A stretch of 64,000 bases of DNA from Rs1 sp038900335. GTDB taxonomy: Bacteria > Pseudomonadota > Gammaproteobacteria > Pseudomonadales > Balneatricaceae. Positions 16,625 to 26,845 of this stretch are shown one piece after another. The position numbers and the translations under genes were made by a program. Numbering within the stretch: the first letter of the stretch is position 1; each line of letters starts with the position of its first letter. The notes under the pieces are model-generated. The model saw only the letters and a list, made by a program, of their open reading frames with translations, was not told the DNA's origin and searched no databases. The stretch is from positions 1-64,000 of the forward strand of contig JBBMRB010000012.1 of the NCBI GenBank assembly GCA_038900335.1, given 5' to 3'.

Positions 16625-18127
16625 ATGGAATTCGAAATAATTATTAGTGACATCAGTACCGTTAAAACAGAATGTTTAGTTGTGGGTATTGAAGCCGACG
16701 GTATCTTAACACCTTCTGCACAAGTATTAGATAAAGCGAGCAACGGATACCTGCAATCGATAATCACTGACGGAGACCATCAGGGCAAGCTTGGCCACAC
16801 TGTCATGCTAAGAAGTTTATCAGGCATCACTGCTAAACGCGTATTACTGATCGGCCTTGGCGAAGAAAGTAAAAGAACAGATAAAAGCCAAACCAGCATC
16901 ATTCAAGCGGTATTTAGCCAATTAAAAAGCAACAATGTTACTGACGCCACAATCGCTTTAGATAACAAAATGAATAAAGATACTGACATGTATCGCCAAC
17001 TGCGCTTAAGCGTGCAGACAGCTTGTAACGGTTTTTATCAATACGATGAGACCAAAACCACCAAAGCGACACCGTTAGCACTTACCAACATCAGCTTTGC
17101 TGTAGCAAGTGAGGCGAAAGATGACGCCGAAGATGGTTTATTAGATGCTACTGCAATCTCTAACGGTATGAGTGTCACTCGTGAGCTAGGCAACTTACCG
17201 GGTAATATCTGCACACCGACATACCTAGGCCAAGAAGCACTAGAGCTGGCAAAAGGCTATGAAAACATCAGTTGCGAAGTACTTGATGAAGAAGAGATGG
17301 CAGATTTAGGTATGCACTGCTTACTTTCTGTCGGTAATGGCAGCGCCCAACCATCACAGTTAATTGTTATTAAATACAATGGCGGCGAAGCAGATGAACA
17401 GCCTCATGTGCTGGTCGGCAAAGGCATTACTTTTGACACTGGTGGTATTTCATTAAAACCAGGTGCTGGCATGGATGAAATGAAATTCGACATGTGTGGC
17501 GCCGCTAGCGTACTAGGTACTATGCACGCCATTGCTGAAATGGAGCTACCGATGAACGTTTATGCGGTGATTGCCGCCGCTGAAAACATGCCATCAGATA
17601 GAGCGACAAAACCTGGCGATGTCGTGACGACCATGTCAGGTAAAACCGTTGAAATTCTTAACACTGATGCTGAAGGTCGCCTAGTGCTGTGTGATGCACT
17701 AACCTATGTTGAGCGCTTTAACCCTAAATCTGTTATCGATATCGCGACTTTAACAGGTGCGGTTATCGTCGCATTGGGACACACTGCCTCAGCGGTTATG
17801 TCAAACGATGACGATTTAGCTAAAGAGCTAGTTGAAGCAGGCCAATACGCAGCAGATCGCACTTGGCAGCTACCTATTTGGGATGACTATCAAGAGCTAC
17901 TAGATAGCAACTTTGCCGATATCGCCAACATTGGTGGCCCAGCTGCTGGCTCTATCACTGCCGCTTGCTTCCTTGCTAGATTTACCGAGAAATATAAGTG
18001 GGCACATTTAGATATCGCTGGTATCGCTTGGAACAAAGGTAAAGAAAAAGGCGCCTCTGGTCGCGCGGTTCCTATCCTTTGCCAATACTTAATGAATACA
18101 GCATCTGATTTAATTGCAGAGAAATAA
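16625..18127 (+). CDS. pepA: Leucyl aminopeptidase PepA
   Basis: The 500-residue M17 aminopeptidase releases N-terminal residues using two metal ions in a hexamer. The signature NTDAEGRL (~346-353) and the metal-binding KGITFDTGG (~266-274) are intact. The N-terminal macro-like domain spans ~1-170. In gammaproteobacteria PepA can also act as a DNA-binding accessory factor; nothing here shows that directly. Its place between lptF and holC-valS is the common gammaproteobacterial order. A TTGGAG ribosome site precedes ATG 16625. Confidence 0.96.
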   Translation: MEFEIIISDISTVKTECLVVGIEADGILTPSAQVLDKASNGYLQSIITDGDHQGKLGHTVMLRSLSGITAKRVLLIGLGEESKRTDKSQTSIIQAVFSQLKSNNVTDATIALDNKMNKDTDMYRQLRLSVQTACNGFYQYDETKTTKATPLALTNISFAVASEAKDDAEDGLLDATAISNGMSVTRELGNLPGNICTPTYLGQEALELAKGYENISCEVLDEEEMADLGMHCLLSVGNGSAQPSQLIVIKYNGGEADEQPHVLVGKGITFDTGGISLKPGAGMDEMKFDMCGAASVLGTMHAIAEMELPMNVYAVIAAAENMPSDRATKPGDVVTTMSGKTVEILNTDAEGRLVLCDALTYVERFNPKSVIDIATLTGAVIVALGHTASAVMSNDDDLAKELVEAGQYAADRTWQLPIWDDYQELLDSNFADIANIGGPAAGSITAACFLARFTEKYKWAHLDIAGIAWNKGKEKGASGRAVPILCQYLMNTASDLIAEK

Positions 18128-18223
18128 TCATTAAATAACGCCACAGCAGGCTTATTACGAGCACAAGCCTGCCATTTAACCGATAGTATAATGACCATTA
18201 TAACCAAAGATTAACTGAGATAA

Positions 18224-18679
18224 ATGAAACAAGCTGACTTTTATATACTACCGTGTGCTGATGATGATGGTAAGTTTGATTTTCTTGGCAAACTACTGAC
18301 CCGTATCACCGGTGCCAACCACCAAGTATTTATCTACTGTAATGATGAGTTCAGTGCACAGCGCTTAAGCGATGCACTATGGAACTATAAAGACATTAGC
18401 TTTTTAGCCAATATTATTATTGGTGGCGATGAAAAACAATCAACACAGACACCGACTATCACTCTTGGCTGGAACCCACAGCATAAAAGTGACCATCGAG
18501 ATGTGATGATTAATTATTGCGATGAGATACCTGAAGGCGCGGCTAACTTTGAGCGTGTCGTTGAGCTTGTAACTCAGCAGCCATTAGTACTACAACGCAG
18601 CCGCGAGCGCTATAAGAGCTATAAAGACCAAGGATTCAATATCAAAAACAATGACATGAGAAAAAGAGCAAGCCAGTAA
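18224..18679 (+). CDS. holC: DNA polymerase III chi subunit HolC
   Basis: A 151-residue HolC. It opens with ADFYIL and keeps the conserved core: a FLGKLLTRI segment (~25), the FIYCNDEFSAQRLSDALW helix (~47) and the late NYCDEIPEG (~103). The chi subunit links the clamp loader to single-strand-binding protein. It lies between pepA and valS as in many gammaproteobacteria. The C-terminus is short and basic. Confidence 0.93.
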   Translation: MKQADFYILPCADDDGKFDFLGKLLTRITGANHQVFIYCNDEFSAQRLSDALWNYKDISFLANIIIGGDEKQSTQTPTITLGWNPQHKSDHRDVMINYCDEIPEGAANFERVVELVTQQPLVLQRSRERYKSYKDQGFNIKNNDMRKRASQ

Positions 18680-18906
18680 CCACACCTTCACTATAAATGA
18701 CAACCAGCTGATAGCCAGCTCACGCTAAAAACTCAGACAAACAATCAACAGATACCTCACCTACCTACTGTTAACCGATCATCACACTTGCTATAATTTC
18801 GCCCTTTCGCTGTATCTGATGACTAACACAATCGACATACCATCTTTACCTTTAAATTGTACCTAGTCAATGCAGACAGCCACCATCAAAATGTAGAGAG
18901 TTAACA

Positions 18907-21762
18907 ATGGATAAGACTTATCAACCTTCCGCTATCGAAACTAACTGGTATAAAACCTGGGAAGACAATAACTACTTCGCCCCAAGCGGTGAAGGTGAAG
19001 CTTATTCAATGGTCATACCGCCACCAAATGTGACCGGCAGCTTACATATGGGCCACGCTTTTCAACACACTATTATGGATACCCTCATCCGCTACCAGCG
19101 CATGCAAGGTAAAAACACCTTGTGGCAAGTCGGTACTGACCACGCCGGTATCGCTACCCAAATGATTGTTGAGCGCAAACTGGCCGCTGAGACAGGTCAA
19201 ACTCGACACGATCTGGGCCGTGAAGCCTTTACCGATAAAATTTGGGAGTGGAAAGAAGAATCTGGCGGTAACATCACTCGCCAAATGCGCCGCTTAGGTA
19301 ACTCTGTCGATTGGAATAACGAGCGCTTTACGATGGACCCTGAATTTCAGGCATCAGTAGAAGAAGCCTTTATTAACCTATATGACGATGGCCTTATATA
19401 TCGCGGCAAGCGCCTAGTTAACTGGGACCCTAAATTACACACCGCTATTTCTGACCTTGAAGTAGAAAGCAAAGAAGTTAAAGGCAAAATGTGGTACCTG
19501 CGCTACCCATTAGCCGATGGTGTTACCACCGATGCCGGTGAAGATCACATTATCGTTGCCACCACTCGCCCTGAAACCATGTTTGGTGATACGGCGATTG
19601 CCGTTAATGCTGAAGATCCTAGATTTCAAAGCATTATTGGCAAATTTGTCGAGCTACCTTTGGTTGGCCGCAAAATTCCAATTATTGCAGACGAACACGC
19701 CGACATGGAAAAAGGCACAGGCTGTGTAAAAATCACCCCAGCGCATGACTTTAACGATTACGAAGTGGGCAAACGTCGCCAACTACCAATGATCAATGTA
19801 TTAACACTTAATGCCGATATTCGCCAAGTAGGCCAAGGTTTTAACAGTGATGGCAGTGTTAACGATGAAATTAACTGCTATATCCCCGAGCAATTTCACA
19901 ACATGGAGCGTTTTGCCGCAAGGCGTGCTGTCGTTGCCGAATTTGAAGCACTAGGCTTCTTAGTTAAGATTGAAGAAAATAACATGACGATTCCCTACGG
20001 TGATCGTGGTGGTGTCGTTATTGAGCCAATGTTAACAGATCAATGGTTTGCCAATGCCAAAGTGCTAGCACAACCGACCATTGAAGCGGTAGAAAACGGC
20101 GACATCAAATTTGTACCTAAGCAATACGAAAACATGTTCTTCTCGTGGATGCGCGACATCCAAGACTGGTGTATCTCTCGCCAGCTTTGGTGGGGCCACA
20201 GAATCCCAGCATTTTACGATGCCCAAGGCAAAGTCTATGTTGCCAACAGCGAGCAAGCAGCACGTGAAAAATATAACCTAACTGCAGATATCGAACTGAC
20301 GCGTGATAACGACGTACTCGATACCTGGTTCAGTTCAGGTCTTTGGAGCTTTGCTACACTGGGCTGGCCTGAGCAAACAGATGATCTAGAAACATTTCAC
20401 CCTACAGACACCTTAGTCACTGGTTTTGACATCATCTTCTTCTGGGTTGCGCGCATGATGATGATGAGCATGCATCTTTGCAAAGACAGAGCCGGCAAGC
20501 CACAGATACCCTTTAAAAACGTCTATATCACCGGCCTTGTACGTGATGAAAGCGGCGAGAAAATGTCGAAAACTAAAGGTAATGTACTAGATCCACTAGA
20601 CATGATCGACGGCATTAGCTTAGAAGATTTATTAGAAAAACGCACCGGTAATATGATGCAGCCGCAAATGGCGGAAAAAATTCGCAAGCGCACTGAAAAA
20701 GAATACGCTGACGGTATTCCCGCTCACGGCACCGATGCACTGCGCTTCACCTTAGCTGCGCTCGCATCGACAGGTCGCGATATTAACTGGGATATGAAAC
20801 GCCTTGAAGGTTATCGCAACTTCTGTAACAAAATCTGGAACGCTGCGCGCTATGTTGAGATGAACACAGCAGGCGAAGACTGTGGTCAAAACGGTGGCGA
20901 CATTACCTTGTCACTCGCTGATCGCTGGATCAACAGCAAGCTGCAACACATACAAACTCAAACAGCTAAATATATCGATGAATACCGTATCGACTTAGCA
21001 GCGCAAACACTATACGACTTCATCTGGAACGAATATTGTGGTTGGTACTTAGAGCTATCTAAACCGGTACTATGGAATGAAGAGGCGAGCGCGAGTGAAA
21101 AACGCGGTACCCGCCAAACATTGGTGCGTGTACTTGAAGTTATTATGCGCTTAACGCACCCTATTATGCCGTTCTTAACAGAAGAAATTTGGCAGTCAAT
21201 CAAAGGGCAAGCAGGTGTGAGCGGCGATAGCATCATGCTACAAAGCTACCCTAAAGCGAATAACGACAAACTAGATCTAGCGGCTGAAGCTGACATCGAA
21301 TGGCTAAAAGGCGTTATCACAGGCGTCAGAAACATTCGCGGTGAAATGGCTATATCCCCGGCAAAAGAGCTAAGTATCTTGATCAACAATGGCAGTGATA
21401 CTGACCTGCAACGCCTAAACGATAACCGCAACTTCCTCATGAAACTCGCCTCCCTTGCCGATATCACTTGGCTAAGCGCGGGTGATGAGGCCCCGATGTC
21501 AGCGACTCAACTTGTTGGCAAGATGGAAGTGCTAGTACCGATGGCGGGTTTGATCGATAAAGATGCAGAAATCTCGCGCTTGAACAAAGAGATAGAAAAA
21601 CTAGACAAAGATATCGGCCGCATTGAAGGCAAATTAAGCAACCAAAAATTCGTTGCCAACGCCCCTGAAGCCGTCGTTGCTAAAGAGCGCGAAAAAATAG
21701 CAGGCTTTAAATCATCGCAACAAAAGTTTGTCGAACAACGTGCGAAAATAGCCGCACTTTAA
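18907..21762 (+). CDS. valS: Valyl-tRNA synthetase
   Basis: A full-length, 951-residue class I synthetase that charges tRNA-Val. It shows the HIGH-type PPNVTGSLHMGHA (~38-50), the editing domain with TTRPETMFGDTA (~218), DWCISRQLWWGHRIPA (~418) and the KMSKS-type EKMSKTKGN (~556). The C-terminal ~70 residues are an Arg/Lys/Glu-rich coiled coil typical of ValRS. Nothing is missing. Confidence 0.97.
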   Translation: MDKTYQPSAIETNWYKTWEDNNYFAPSGEGEAYSMVIPPPNVTGSLHMGHAFQHTIMDTLIRYQRMQGKNTLWQVGTDHAGIATQMIVERKLAAETGQTRHDLGREAFTDKIWEWKEESGGNITRQMRRLGNSVDWNNERFTMDPEFQASVEEAFINLYDDGLIYRGKRLVNWDPKLHTAISDLEVESKEVKGKMWYLRYPLADGVTTDAGEDHIIVATTRPETMFGDTAIAVNAEDPRFQSIIGKFVELPLVGRKIPIIADEHADMEKGTGCVKITPAHDFNDYEVGKRRQLPMINVLTLNADIRQVGQGFNSDGSVNDEINCYIPEQFHNMERFAARRAVVAEFEALGFLVKIEENNMTIPYGDRGGVVIEPMLTDQWFANAKVLAQPTIEAVENGDIKFVPKQYENMFFSWMRDIQDWCISRQLWWGHRIPAFYDAQGKVYVANSEQAAREKYNLTADIELTRDNDVLDTWFSSGLWSFATLGWPEQTDDLETFHPTDTLVTGFDIIFFWVARMMMMSMHLCKDRAGKPQIPFKNVYITGLVRDESGEKMSKTKGNVLDPLDMIDGISLEDLLEKRTGNMMQPQMAEKIRKRTEKEYADGIPAHGTDALRFTLAALASTGRDINWDMKRLEGYRNFCNKIWNAARYVEMNTAGEDCGQNGGDITLSLADRWINSKLQHIQTQTAKYIDEYRIDLAAQTLYDFIWNEYCGWYLELSKPVLWNEEASASEKRGTRQTLVRVLEVIMRLTHPIMPFLTEEIWQSIKGQAGVSGDSIMLQSYPKANNDKLDLAAEADIEWLKGVITGVRNIRGEMAISPAKELSILINNGSDTDLQRLNDNRNFLMKLASLADITWLSAGDEAPMSATQLVGKMEVLVPMAGLIDKDAEISRLNKEIEKLDKDIGRIEGKLSNQKFVANAPEAVVAKEREKIAGFKSSQQKFVEQRAKIAAL

Positions 21763-21780
21763 AACGGCATCGCGGATAAC

Positions 21781-21810
21781 AAAAAAGAGCTTAATTGCTC
21801 TTTTTTTTCG
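21781..21810 (+). terminator. Terminator after valS
   Basis: AAAAAAGAGC pairs with GCTCTTTTTT across TTAATT, followed by further T residues, 19 bp after the valS stop. Confidence 0.93.
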
Positions 21811-22163
21811 CTTGCCGTTTGAGTTCATCAAACAATTCATAGTTATATTCATTAATAAGCTAACTTAACAGTGTCATGCATTTTTCATTTAAAGAAGACA
21901 ATCCCCTTCAATAACCGAAAACATAACGCCCCAAAACATAGCCCCTTAGAAAAACGATCAATATCAGTGCTTTTATTAAAAAACTCACTCCTATAATCAA
22001 TCAAAAAAACAACAATAAAATCAAAATTAATCATTATAAAACAATAATTTATAAAAAATTTATTGATTTTTTTATAAATTGGCACTGTATCTGCTTTACC
22101 GTAATTAATCATAATTAATAAGATTAATTAAAATCAACAATCATATTGGTAATTGGAGCGTAA
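21811..22163. other. 353-bp AT-rich gap before GntR operon
   Basis: I see no gene. The last 100 bp are very AT-rich with repeated AATTAAT words and a partial palindrome near 22104-22130 (TAATTAATCATAATTAATAA), a likely promoter/operator zone for the regulator gene. Confidence 0.6.
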
Positions 22164-22910
22164 ATGACTTCGCCATTTAATAAACAAACGAAGCGTAAAT
22201 TATCAGACTTAATTGTTGATGAAGTTAAACGCCATATCGTTGCTGACAAATTAAAACCAGGAGATCGGCTTCCAAGTGAAAAAGATCTTATAGAGCAATA
22301 TGAAGTGTCTAAGGGAACTGTTCGTGAAGCTCTTAAAGCACTAGAAGTGGAAGGATTAATTAAGACTAAACCAGGCCCAGGTGGCGGGGCATGGTTAACC
22401 GAAGTTGGAATTGAGCCTGCCAGCAAAGCATTAAGAAATCATTTATATTTTAGGCATATCAGTGCTGAACAGTTGTACCAAATGCGTAAGTTAATTGAAG
22501 TTGAATTAGCAACATCTGTTATTGGTATTTTATCTGAGGATGACTTTGCCAGTTTAAGAAAACACACAGATCAATGCAGCTTTAAACCAACCTCAGAGTC
22601 AGAACAGCGTTTACAGCGGATAGCTGAGCTTGAATTTCACAACGTCATTGCAGATGCCTCACCAAACCCTATCCTGGCGTTTACCGGTCGCTTTTTAAAC
22701 GAATTACTGCGGGATTTAGTCGTTTTCAAAAAATCATACTTAATTGATAGCTATGAATTTACCAAGTCAAACGTCGATTATCACTACGCATTAATTAGAG
22801 CGTTTGAGAGAGAAGACAAAATACAAGTTAGAACCCTCATGTCCGAGCATATGTGTGAAGCTGAGGTTCACTTTATTACATTAGATGGAGAAATTTCAAA
22901 AAGGATGTAA
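22164..22910 (+). CDS. GntR-family regulator, FadR/FCD subfamily
   Basis: The 248-residue protein has an N-terminal winged helix (~10-78) with the GntR signature LKPGDRLPSEKDLIEQYEVS, KGTVREALKALEVEGLI immediately after, and a C-terminal all-helical FCD ligand domain (~95-220) with metal-type His positions (EFHNVI ~157 and YHYAL ~206). Located just upstream of the ABC transporter and hydrolase genes in the same direction, it is probably the local ligand-responsive regulator. The 70-bp gap to the next gene could carry a second promoter. Confidence 0.9.
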   Translation: MTSPFNKQTKRKLSDLIVDEVKRHIVADKLKPGDRLPSEKDLIEQYEVSKGTVREALKALEVEGLIKTKPGPGGGAWLTEVGIEPASKALRNHLYFRHISAEQLYQMRKLIEVELATSVIGILSEDDFASLRKHTDQCSFKPTSESEQRLQRIAELEFHNVIADASPNPILAFTGRFLNELLRDLVVFKKSYLIDSYEFTKSNVDYHYALIRAFEREDKIQVRTLMSEHMCEAEVHFITLDGEISKRM

Positions 22911-22980
22911 CACCTTAAAAGCAATAAAACTGACAAACACTAAATATAGATTAACTTAAATTCAAAAAAGGAACTTAAAA

Positions 22981-24174
22981 ATGATTCGTAAGTATTTAAA
23001 ACAATCCGCTTTTGCTTTATCAATTTTCTCATTGGCAAGTGTCGCCATTGCCGATAGTGATCCTGTTACTATTTACGGTGTTAAATCCTTATCGGGTAGC
23101 TTTGCTAGTTACGGTAAATATGCTGATATGGGATCAAAATTAGCTGTCGAAGAATATGGTGAAATTTTAGGCCAAAAGCCTGTTTATAAAGTGATTGATA
23201 CTGAGGGTAATGCCGGTAAAGCAATACGCAAAGTTCAAGAGGCTATCAACCAAGATGGTGCTAAATATTTTAATGGTAGTACCCTCTCTTCTACAGCATT
23301 AGCGATTGGCAAAGAAGTTAACAAATCAGGAGGTGTTTTTATCACCCCTGCTGGCGCAGATGAACTCACGGGGGTCAGCTGTAACTCGTCAACCTTTAGA
23401 TGGTCAGTACCAACATTTGGTGCCATTCATGAAACCGTAAAACCATTATTCACTGAACACCCTGATAAAAAGCGTTGGTATACCATCACTCCCCAATATG
23501 TATTTGGAGAAGCACTTTTATCCAATGCAAAAACAGTATTTGATGAACTTGGAATTGAGCATGTCGGTAACAGCTACCACTCACTACAAGAGCAAGAGTT
23601 TTCAGGCTATTTAACGAATGCTATGGCAGCAAAACCTGACGTTCTTCTATTGTTAAACTTTGGTTCGCAATCATCTAATGCTTTGCGCCAAGCAATTAAT
23701 TTTGGTTTGAAAAATCAAATGACTATTCTGGTTAGTTGGTCTTCAGGTCTGGAGCAATTTCAAGAACTTGGCACAGACATCACCGAAAATGTATATTTTG
23801 GTGCTCAATACTGGCATACAGTCGATACCCCTATTAATAATGAGTTAGTAACTAAAGTTAAAAATGCTTATGGCATCACTCCTAACTACCCTCTTGCTGC
23901 TGATTATATTAGTACAAAATTATTACTAGATGCAATTTCTGAAGCGGCATCAACTGACTCAGCAAAAGTCATTAGTAATCTTGAAGGCCGTACTTACGAA
24001 GGCCCTACTGGTACCGAGTCTATCCGAGCTGCAGATCACCAAGTACTTAAAAACTATTATTTATTAAAGGGAAAAAGCGCAGCAAGCATGAAAGATGCTG
24101 ATGATTTTGCAGAAATTGTTAGTTCAGGAAAATCATTTCCAGAAGAATCGTCTCTTGCATGTAAAGCTATCTAA
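22981..24174 (+). CDS. Liv-type ABC transporter substrate-binding protein
   Basis: A 397-residue type I periplasmic binding protein with a Sec signal peptide ending in SVAIAD (~25). The fold opens TIYGVKSLSGSFASYGKYADMG, of which SLSGSFASYG is the typical ligand-loop. Later parts are the GSTLSSTALAIG loop (~99) and a segment FGSQSSNALRQA (~227). It resembles AmiC/UrtA-like amide and urea binders more than strict leucine binders, judged from the neighbouring hydrolases. The ligand is inferred, not shown. Confidence 0.88.
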   Translation: MIRKYLKQSAFALSIFSLASVAIADSDPVTIYGVKSLSGSFASYGKYADMGSKLAVEEYGEILGQKPVYKVIDTEGNAGKAIRKVQEAINQDGAKYFNGSTLSSTALAIGKEVNKSGGVFITPAGADELTGVSCNSSTFRWSVPTFGAIHETVKPLFTEHPDKKRWYTITPQYVFGEALLSNAKTVFDELGIEHVGNSYHSLQEQEFSGYLTNAMAAKPDVLLLLNFGSQSSNALRQAINFGLKNQMTILVSWSSGLEQFQELGTDITENVYFGAQYWHTVDTPINNELVTKVKNAYGITPNYPLAADYISTKLLLDAISEAASTDSAKVISNLEGRTYEGPTGTESIRAADHQVLKNYYLLKGKSAASMKDADDFAEIVSSGKSFPEESSLACKAI

Positions 24175-24231
24175 AACGTGTACGCATCATTTCAGTACTT
24201 GAAATGGTGCACTATTGATCAAAGGTAAATT

Positions 24232-25089
24232 ATGAATTTATATCTTTTTCAAGCCCTCAATGGTATTGGATTAGGAATGATCTACTTCCTAATCTCTGTA
24301 GGATTAACAATTATTTTTGGTTTACTTAATTTTGTTAACTTTGCCCACGGTGCTTTTTATTTATTAGGCGCTTATCTTAGTTTTAGTATTGTTTCATTAA
24401 CAGGAAATTATTGGCTAGCACTAGTTTTAGCACCAATTTCTATCGCTTTAATCGCATTGTTGTGTGAAAAAACGCTAATAAAGAGAGTGTACCATCTCCC
24501 ACATACCTATCAGATATTGGTGACGTTAGGTGTGGCCTTAATTATACAGGAGCTGTGCATTTCAATTTGGGGGCCTATCGGAAAAAATATTTCACCACCT
24601 GACTCTTTAAAAGGCGTCATACAAATAGGTGAATTCTTTTATCCACAGTACCGACTTTTTGTCATTTTTTTTGCTGCTGTTGTCGCTATTGGTGTTTGGA
24701 TTTTACTAGACAAAACCAAATTTGGAGCTTTAGTACGAGCAGGTAGTGAGGACGCTGAAACTCTATCTTTACTTGGAACGCATACCCATCGACTCTTTTC
24801 AATTACCTTTGCTTTAGGAGTAGGTCTAGCAGGCTTAGCAGGTGTTTTAGCCGCCCCAATTAAAGGTATCCATCCTTTTGTTGGCCCTGAAATACTAGGC
24901 ATTGCTTTCGTCGTAGTTGTTATCGGCGGCATGGGCTCCTTTACAGGTGCACTTGTTGGTGGGCTACTAGTTGGTTTAGTACAAAGTTTAATGACAACAT
25001 TTTGGCCCCAAGGAGCAAGCTTAATGATCTATGGCGCAATGGCCTTTGTTATTTTACTTCGACCTTATGGCCTGTTTGGGAGAGCATAA
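24232..25089 (+). CDS. Branched-chain-type ABC permease LivH-like
   Basis: The 285-residue permease has eight hydrophobic segments. It carries the LivH opening LNGIGLGMIYFLISVGLTI, the NFAHGAFYLLGAY loop (~36) and the coupling region VRAGSEDAETLSLLG (~170). With the following LivM-like protein it forms the channel. The stop lies two bases before the next start, so the genes are coupled. Confidence 0.92.
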   Translation: MNLYLFQALNGIGLGMIYFLISVGLTIIFGLLNFVNFAHGAFYLLGAYLSFSIVSLTGNYWLALVLAPISIALIALLCEKTLIKRVYHLPHTYQILVTLGVALIIQELCISIWGPIGKNISPPDSLKGVIQIGEFFYPQYRLFVIFFAAVVAIGVWILLDKTKFGALVRAGSEDAETLSLLGTHTHRLFSITFALGVGLAGLAGVLAAPIKGIHPFVGPEILGIAFVVVVIGGMGSFTGALVGGLLVGLVQSLMTTFWPQGASLMIYGAMAFVILLRPYGLFGRA

Positions 25090-25091
25090 GC

Positions 25092-26084
25092 ATGAAAATG
25101 AACAACTCCATATTTGGCGGTGTCACGTTAATAGCGCTTTTTTTACTAATTTTAATGCCTGTATTACTGCCTTCCATTACTCTAGCAACAGAAATTCTTA
25201 TTTTTGCCTTAGCAGCATTAGCATGTAATCTGTTACTTGGTTATACCGGGCTTCTATCATTTGGTCAGGGGATTTTCTTTGGTGGCGGTGCGTACACTGC
25301 ATCTCTAGTTATGATACATTTTGATTTTGGCCTGCTAGGCGCTTTATTTGCCGCTATAGTGGCTGGTAGTATATTAGCATTTATAGTCGGTGCTTTAGCT
25401 ATTAGAAGAACAGGGATCTATTTTGTCATGCTAACCCTTGCCTTCTCACAGATGGCATATTTCTTAGCCTATACTTTTAGTGATTGGACAGGAGGCGATA
25501 ACGGCCTACTTGACGTACCTAGACCATCATTAAGCTTCTTTGGCTTTGTCATTAGTGATCTTGAGAGCAGTGAATCTTTTTACATGTTCGTTGCAATTGT
25601 TTTTGCTCTAGTTTTTCTGCTAGCGCGAAGAGTAATTCGCTCTCCATTTGGCACAACACTAGTCGCTATACGGGAAAATGAAGGTCGGGCATCTGCTGTT
25701 GGATTTTCTACTAACTATTTCAAATTAGTAGCATTTGTGATCTCAGGAGCGATTACCGGCCTAGCAGGAGCGCTATATGCAATGCTTCTAAATTTTGCCC
25801 CGCTGTCCAACATTGAACTACTCATGTCTGAAAATATACTAATCATGACAATCATCGGTGGTACAAGCTCGCTGCTAGGCTCTTTGCTCGGTGCAGGAGC
25901 CATTGTGTTAATTGGAGATTTACTGTCTTCTATTTGGCCAAGATGGATGATGATTTTAGGCGCAGCGCTGATCGCTGTTGTTCTCTTTATGCCAGGTGGA
26001 TTATGGGGAGGTTTAGAATCTCTATACTCAAAATTCAGCAACAGAGTAAAAACCAAGCAGTCCTCATCATCGGAGGATAAATAA
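25092..26084 (+). CDS. Branched-chain-type ABC permease LivM-like
   Basis: A 330-residue permease with the LivM markers ALACNLLLGYTGLLSFGQG (~38) and AIRENEGRASAVGFS (~191). ATG 25092 is preferred: it lies two bases after the LivH stop with a GGAG-type site before it. An open frame extends upstream to 25002 but overlaps livH. The C-terminus is hydrophilic and Ser-rich. The stop shares one base with the next start. Confidence 0.92.
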   Translation: MKMNNSIFGGVTLIALFLLILMPVLLPSITLATEILIFALAALACNLLLGYTGLLSFGQGIFFGGGAYTASLVMIHFDFGLLGALFAAIVAGSILAFIVGALAIRRTGIYFVMLTLAFSQMAYFLAYTFSDWTGGDNGLLDVPRPSLSFFGFVISDLESSESFYMFVAIVFALVFLLARRVIRSPFGTTLVAIRENEGRASAVGFSTNYFKLVAFVISGAITGLAGALYAMLLNFAPLSNIELLMSENILIMTIIGGTSSLLGSLLGAGAIVLIGDLLSSIWPRWMMILGAALIAVVLFMPGGLWGGLESLYSKFSNRVKTKQSSSSEDK

Positions 26085-26845
26085 TGAATAGTGAATATAT
26101 ACTGCAAACATCTAATTTAGGTTTAGATTACGGTGCTTTTTCGGCTGTAGGTAACGTAGATTTAAAAATAAAAGAAGGCACTATTCATACTGTGATAGGA
26201 CCCAATGGTGCTGGAAAAACATCACTTTTTCACTGTCTAACAGGTGAGCGAAAGCCCACTCGAGGTAACGTGCTTTTCAATGGTAAAAACATTACTAATT
26301 TGGCACCACATAAACGAGTATCTGTAGGTATGTCCCGCTCTTTTCAAGTGACCAGCCTGTTCCAGAACCTCAGCGTTATGGAAAATCTACGTTTAGCCGC
26401 ACAAGGAAGAGACGGACTAAGTGCACTTAAGTTCTGGGTTCCTGAGACAGCAAATCATACACATATTCACAAAGCTGAAGAAGTATTAGCAAAGATTCAA
26501 TTAGAGAGCGTCGCTAATAAATTTGCTGGCGAATTGTCACACGGCCAACAACGCGTACTAGAGGTGGGAATGGCTCTTTGCGGCTCCCCTCAATTGCTGC
26601 TTTTAGATGAACCAACATCAGGAATGGGAGTGGACGATATACCGATTATGACCAACCTAATTTCACAATTAGGTAAAGAACATACTGTTATGCTGATAGA
26701 GCATAATATGAGACTTGTTATGTCTATTTCTGATCGAATTACCGTCATGCATCAAGGAAATATCTTACTCGAAGGCTCACCTGATGAAATCAAAGGTGAT
26801 GATCGCGTTAAAAAAGCATATCTAGGAGAAAGTGGTAATGAGTAA
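26084..26845 (+). CDS. ABC transporter ATPase LivG-like
   Basis: A 253-residue single-cassette ATPase. It has Walker A GPNGAGKT (~43), the family-typical MSRSFQVTSLFQNLSVMEN (~84), signature LSHGQQR (~149) and Walker B LLLLDEPTSGM (~169). The length and the insertion after the Q-loop fit LivG rather than LivF. It pairs with the next ATPase. The genes overlap by 8 bp. Confidence 0.93.
   Translation: MNSEYILQTSNLGLDYGAFSAVGNVDLKIKEGTIHTVIGPNGAGKTSLFHCLTGERKPTRGNVLFNGKNITNLAPHKRVSVGMSRSFQVTSLFQNLSVMENLRLAAQGRDGLSALKFWVPETANHTHIHKAEEVLAKIQLESVANKFAGELSHGQQRVLEVGMALCGSPQLLLLDEPTSGMGVDDIPIMTNLISQLGKEHTVMLIEHNMRLVMSISDRITVMHQGNILLEGSPDEIKGDDRVKKAYLGESGNE

Noticed and set aside
22104..22140. FadR-type operator before the GntR gene
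   Set aside because: The repeated AATTAAT words are AT-rich noise as much as a motif; no TNGTNNNACNA-like match was seen.
25002..25091. N-terminal extension of the LivM-like permease
   Set aside because: It overlaps livH in another frame; ATG 25092 has a good ribosome site and gives the family start.
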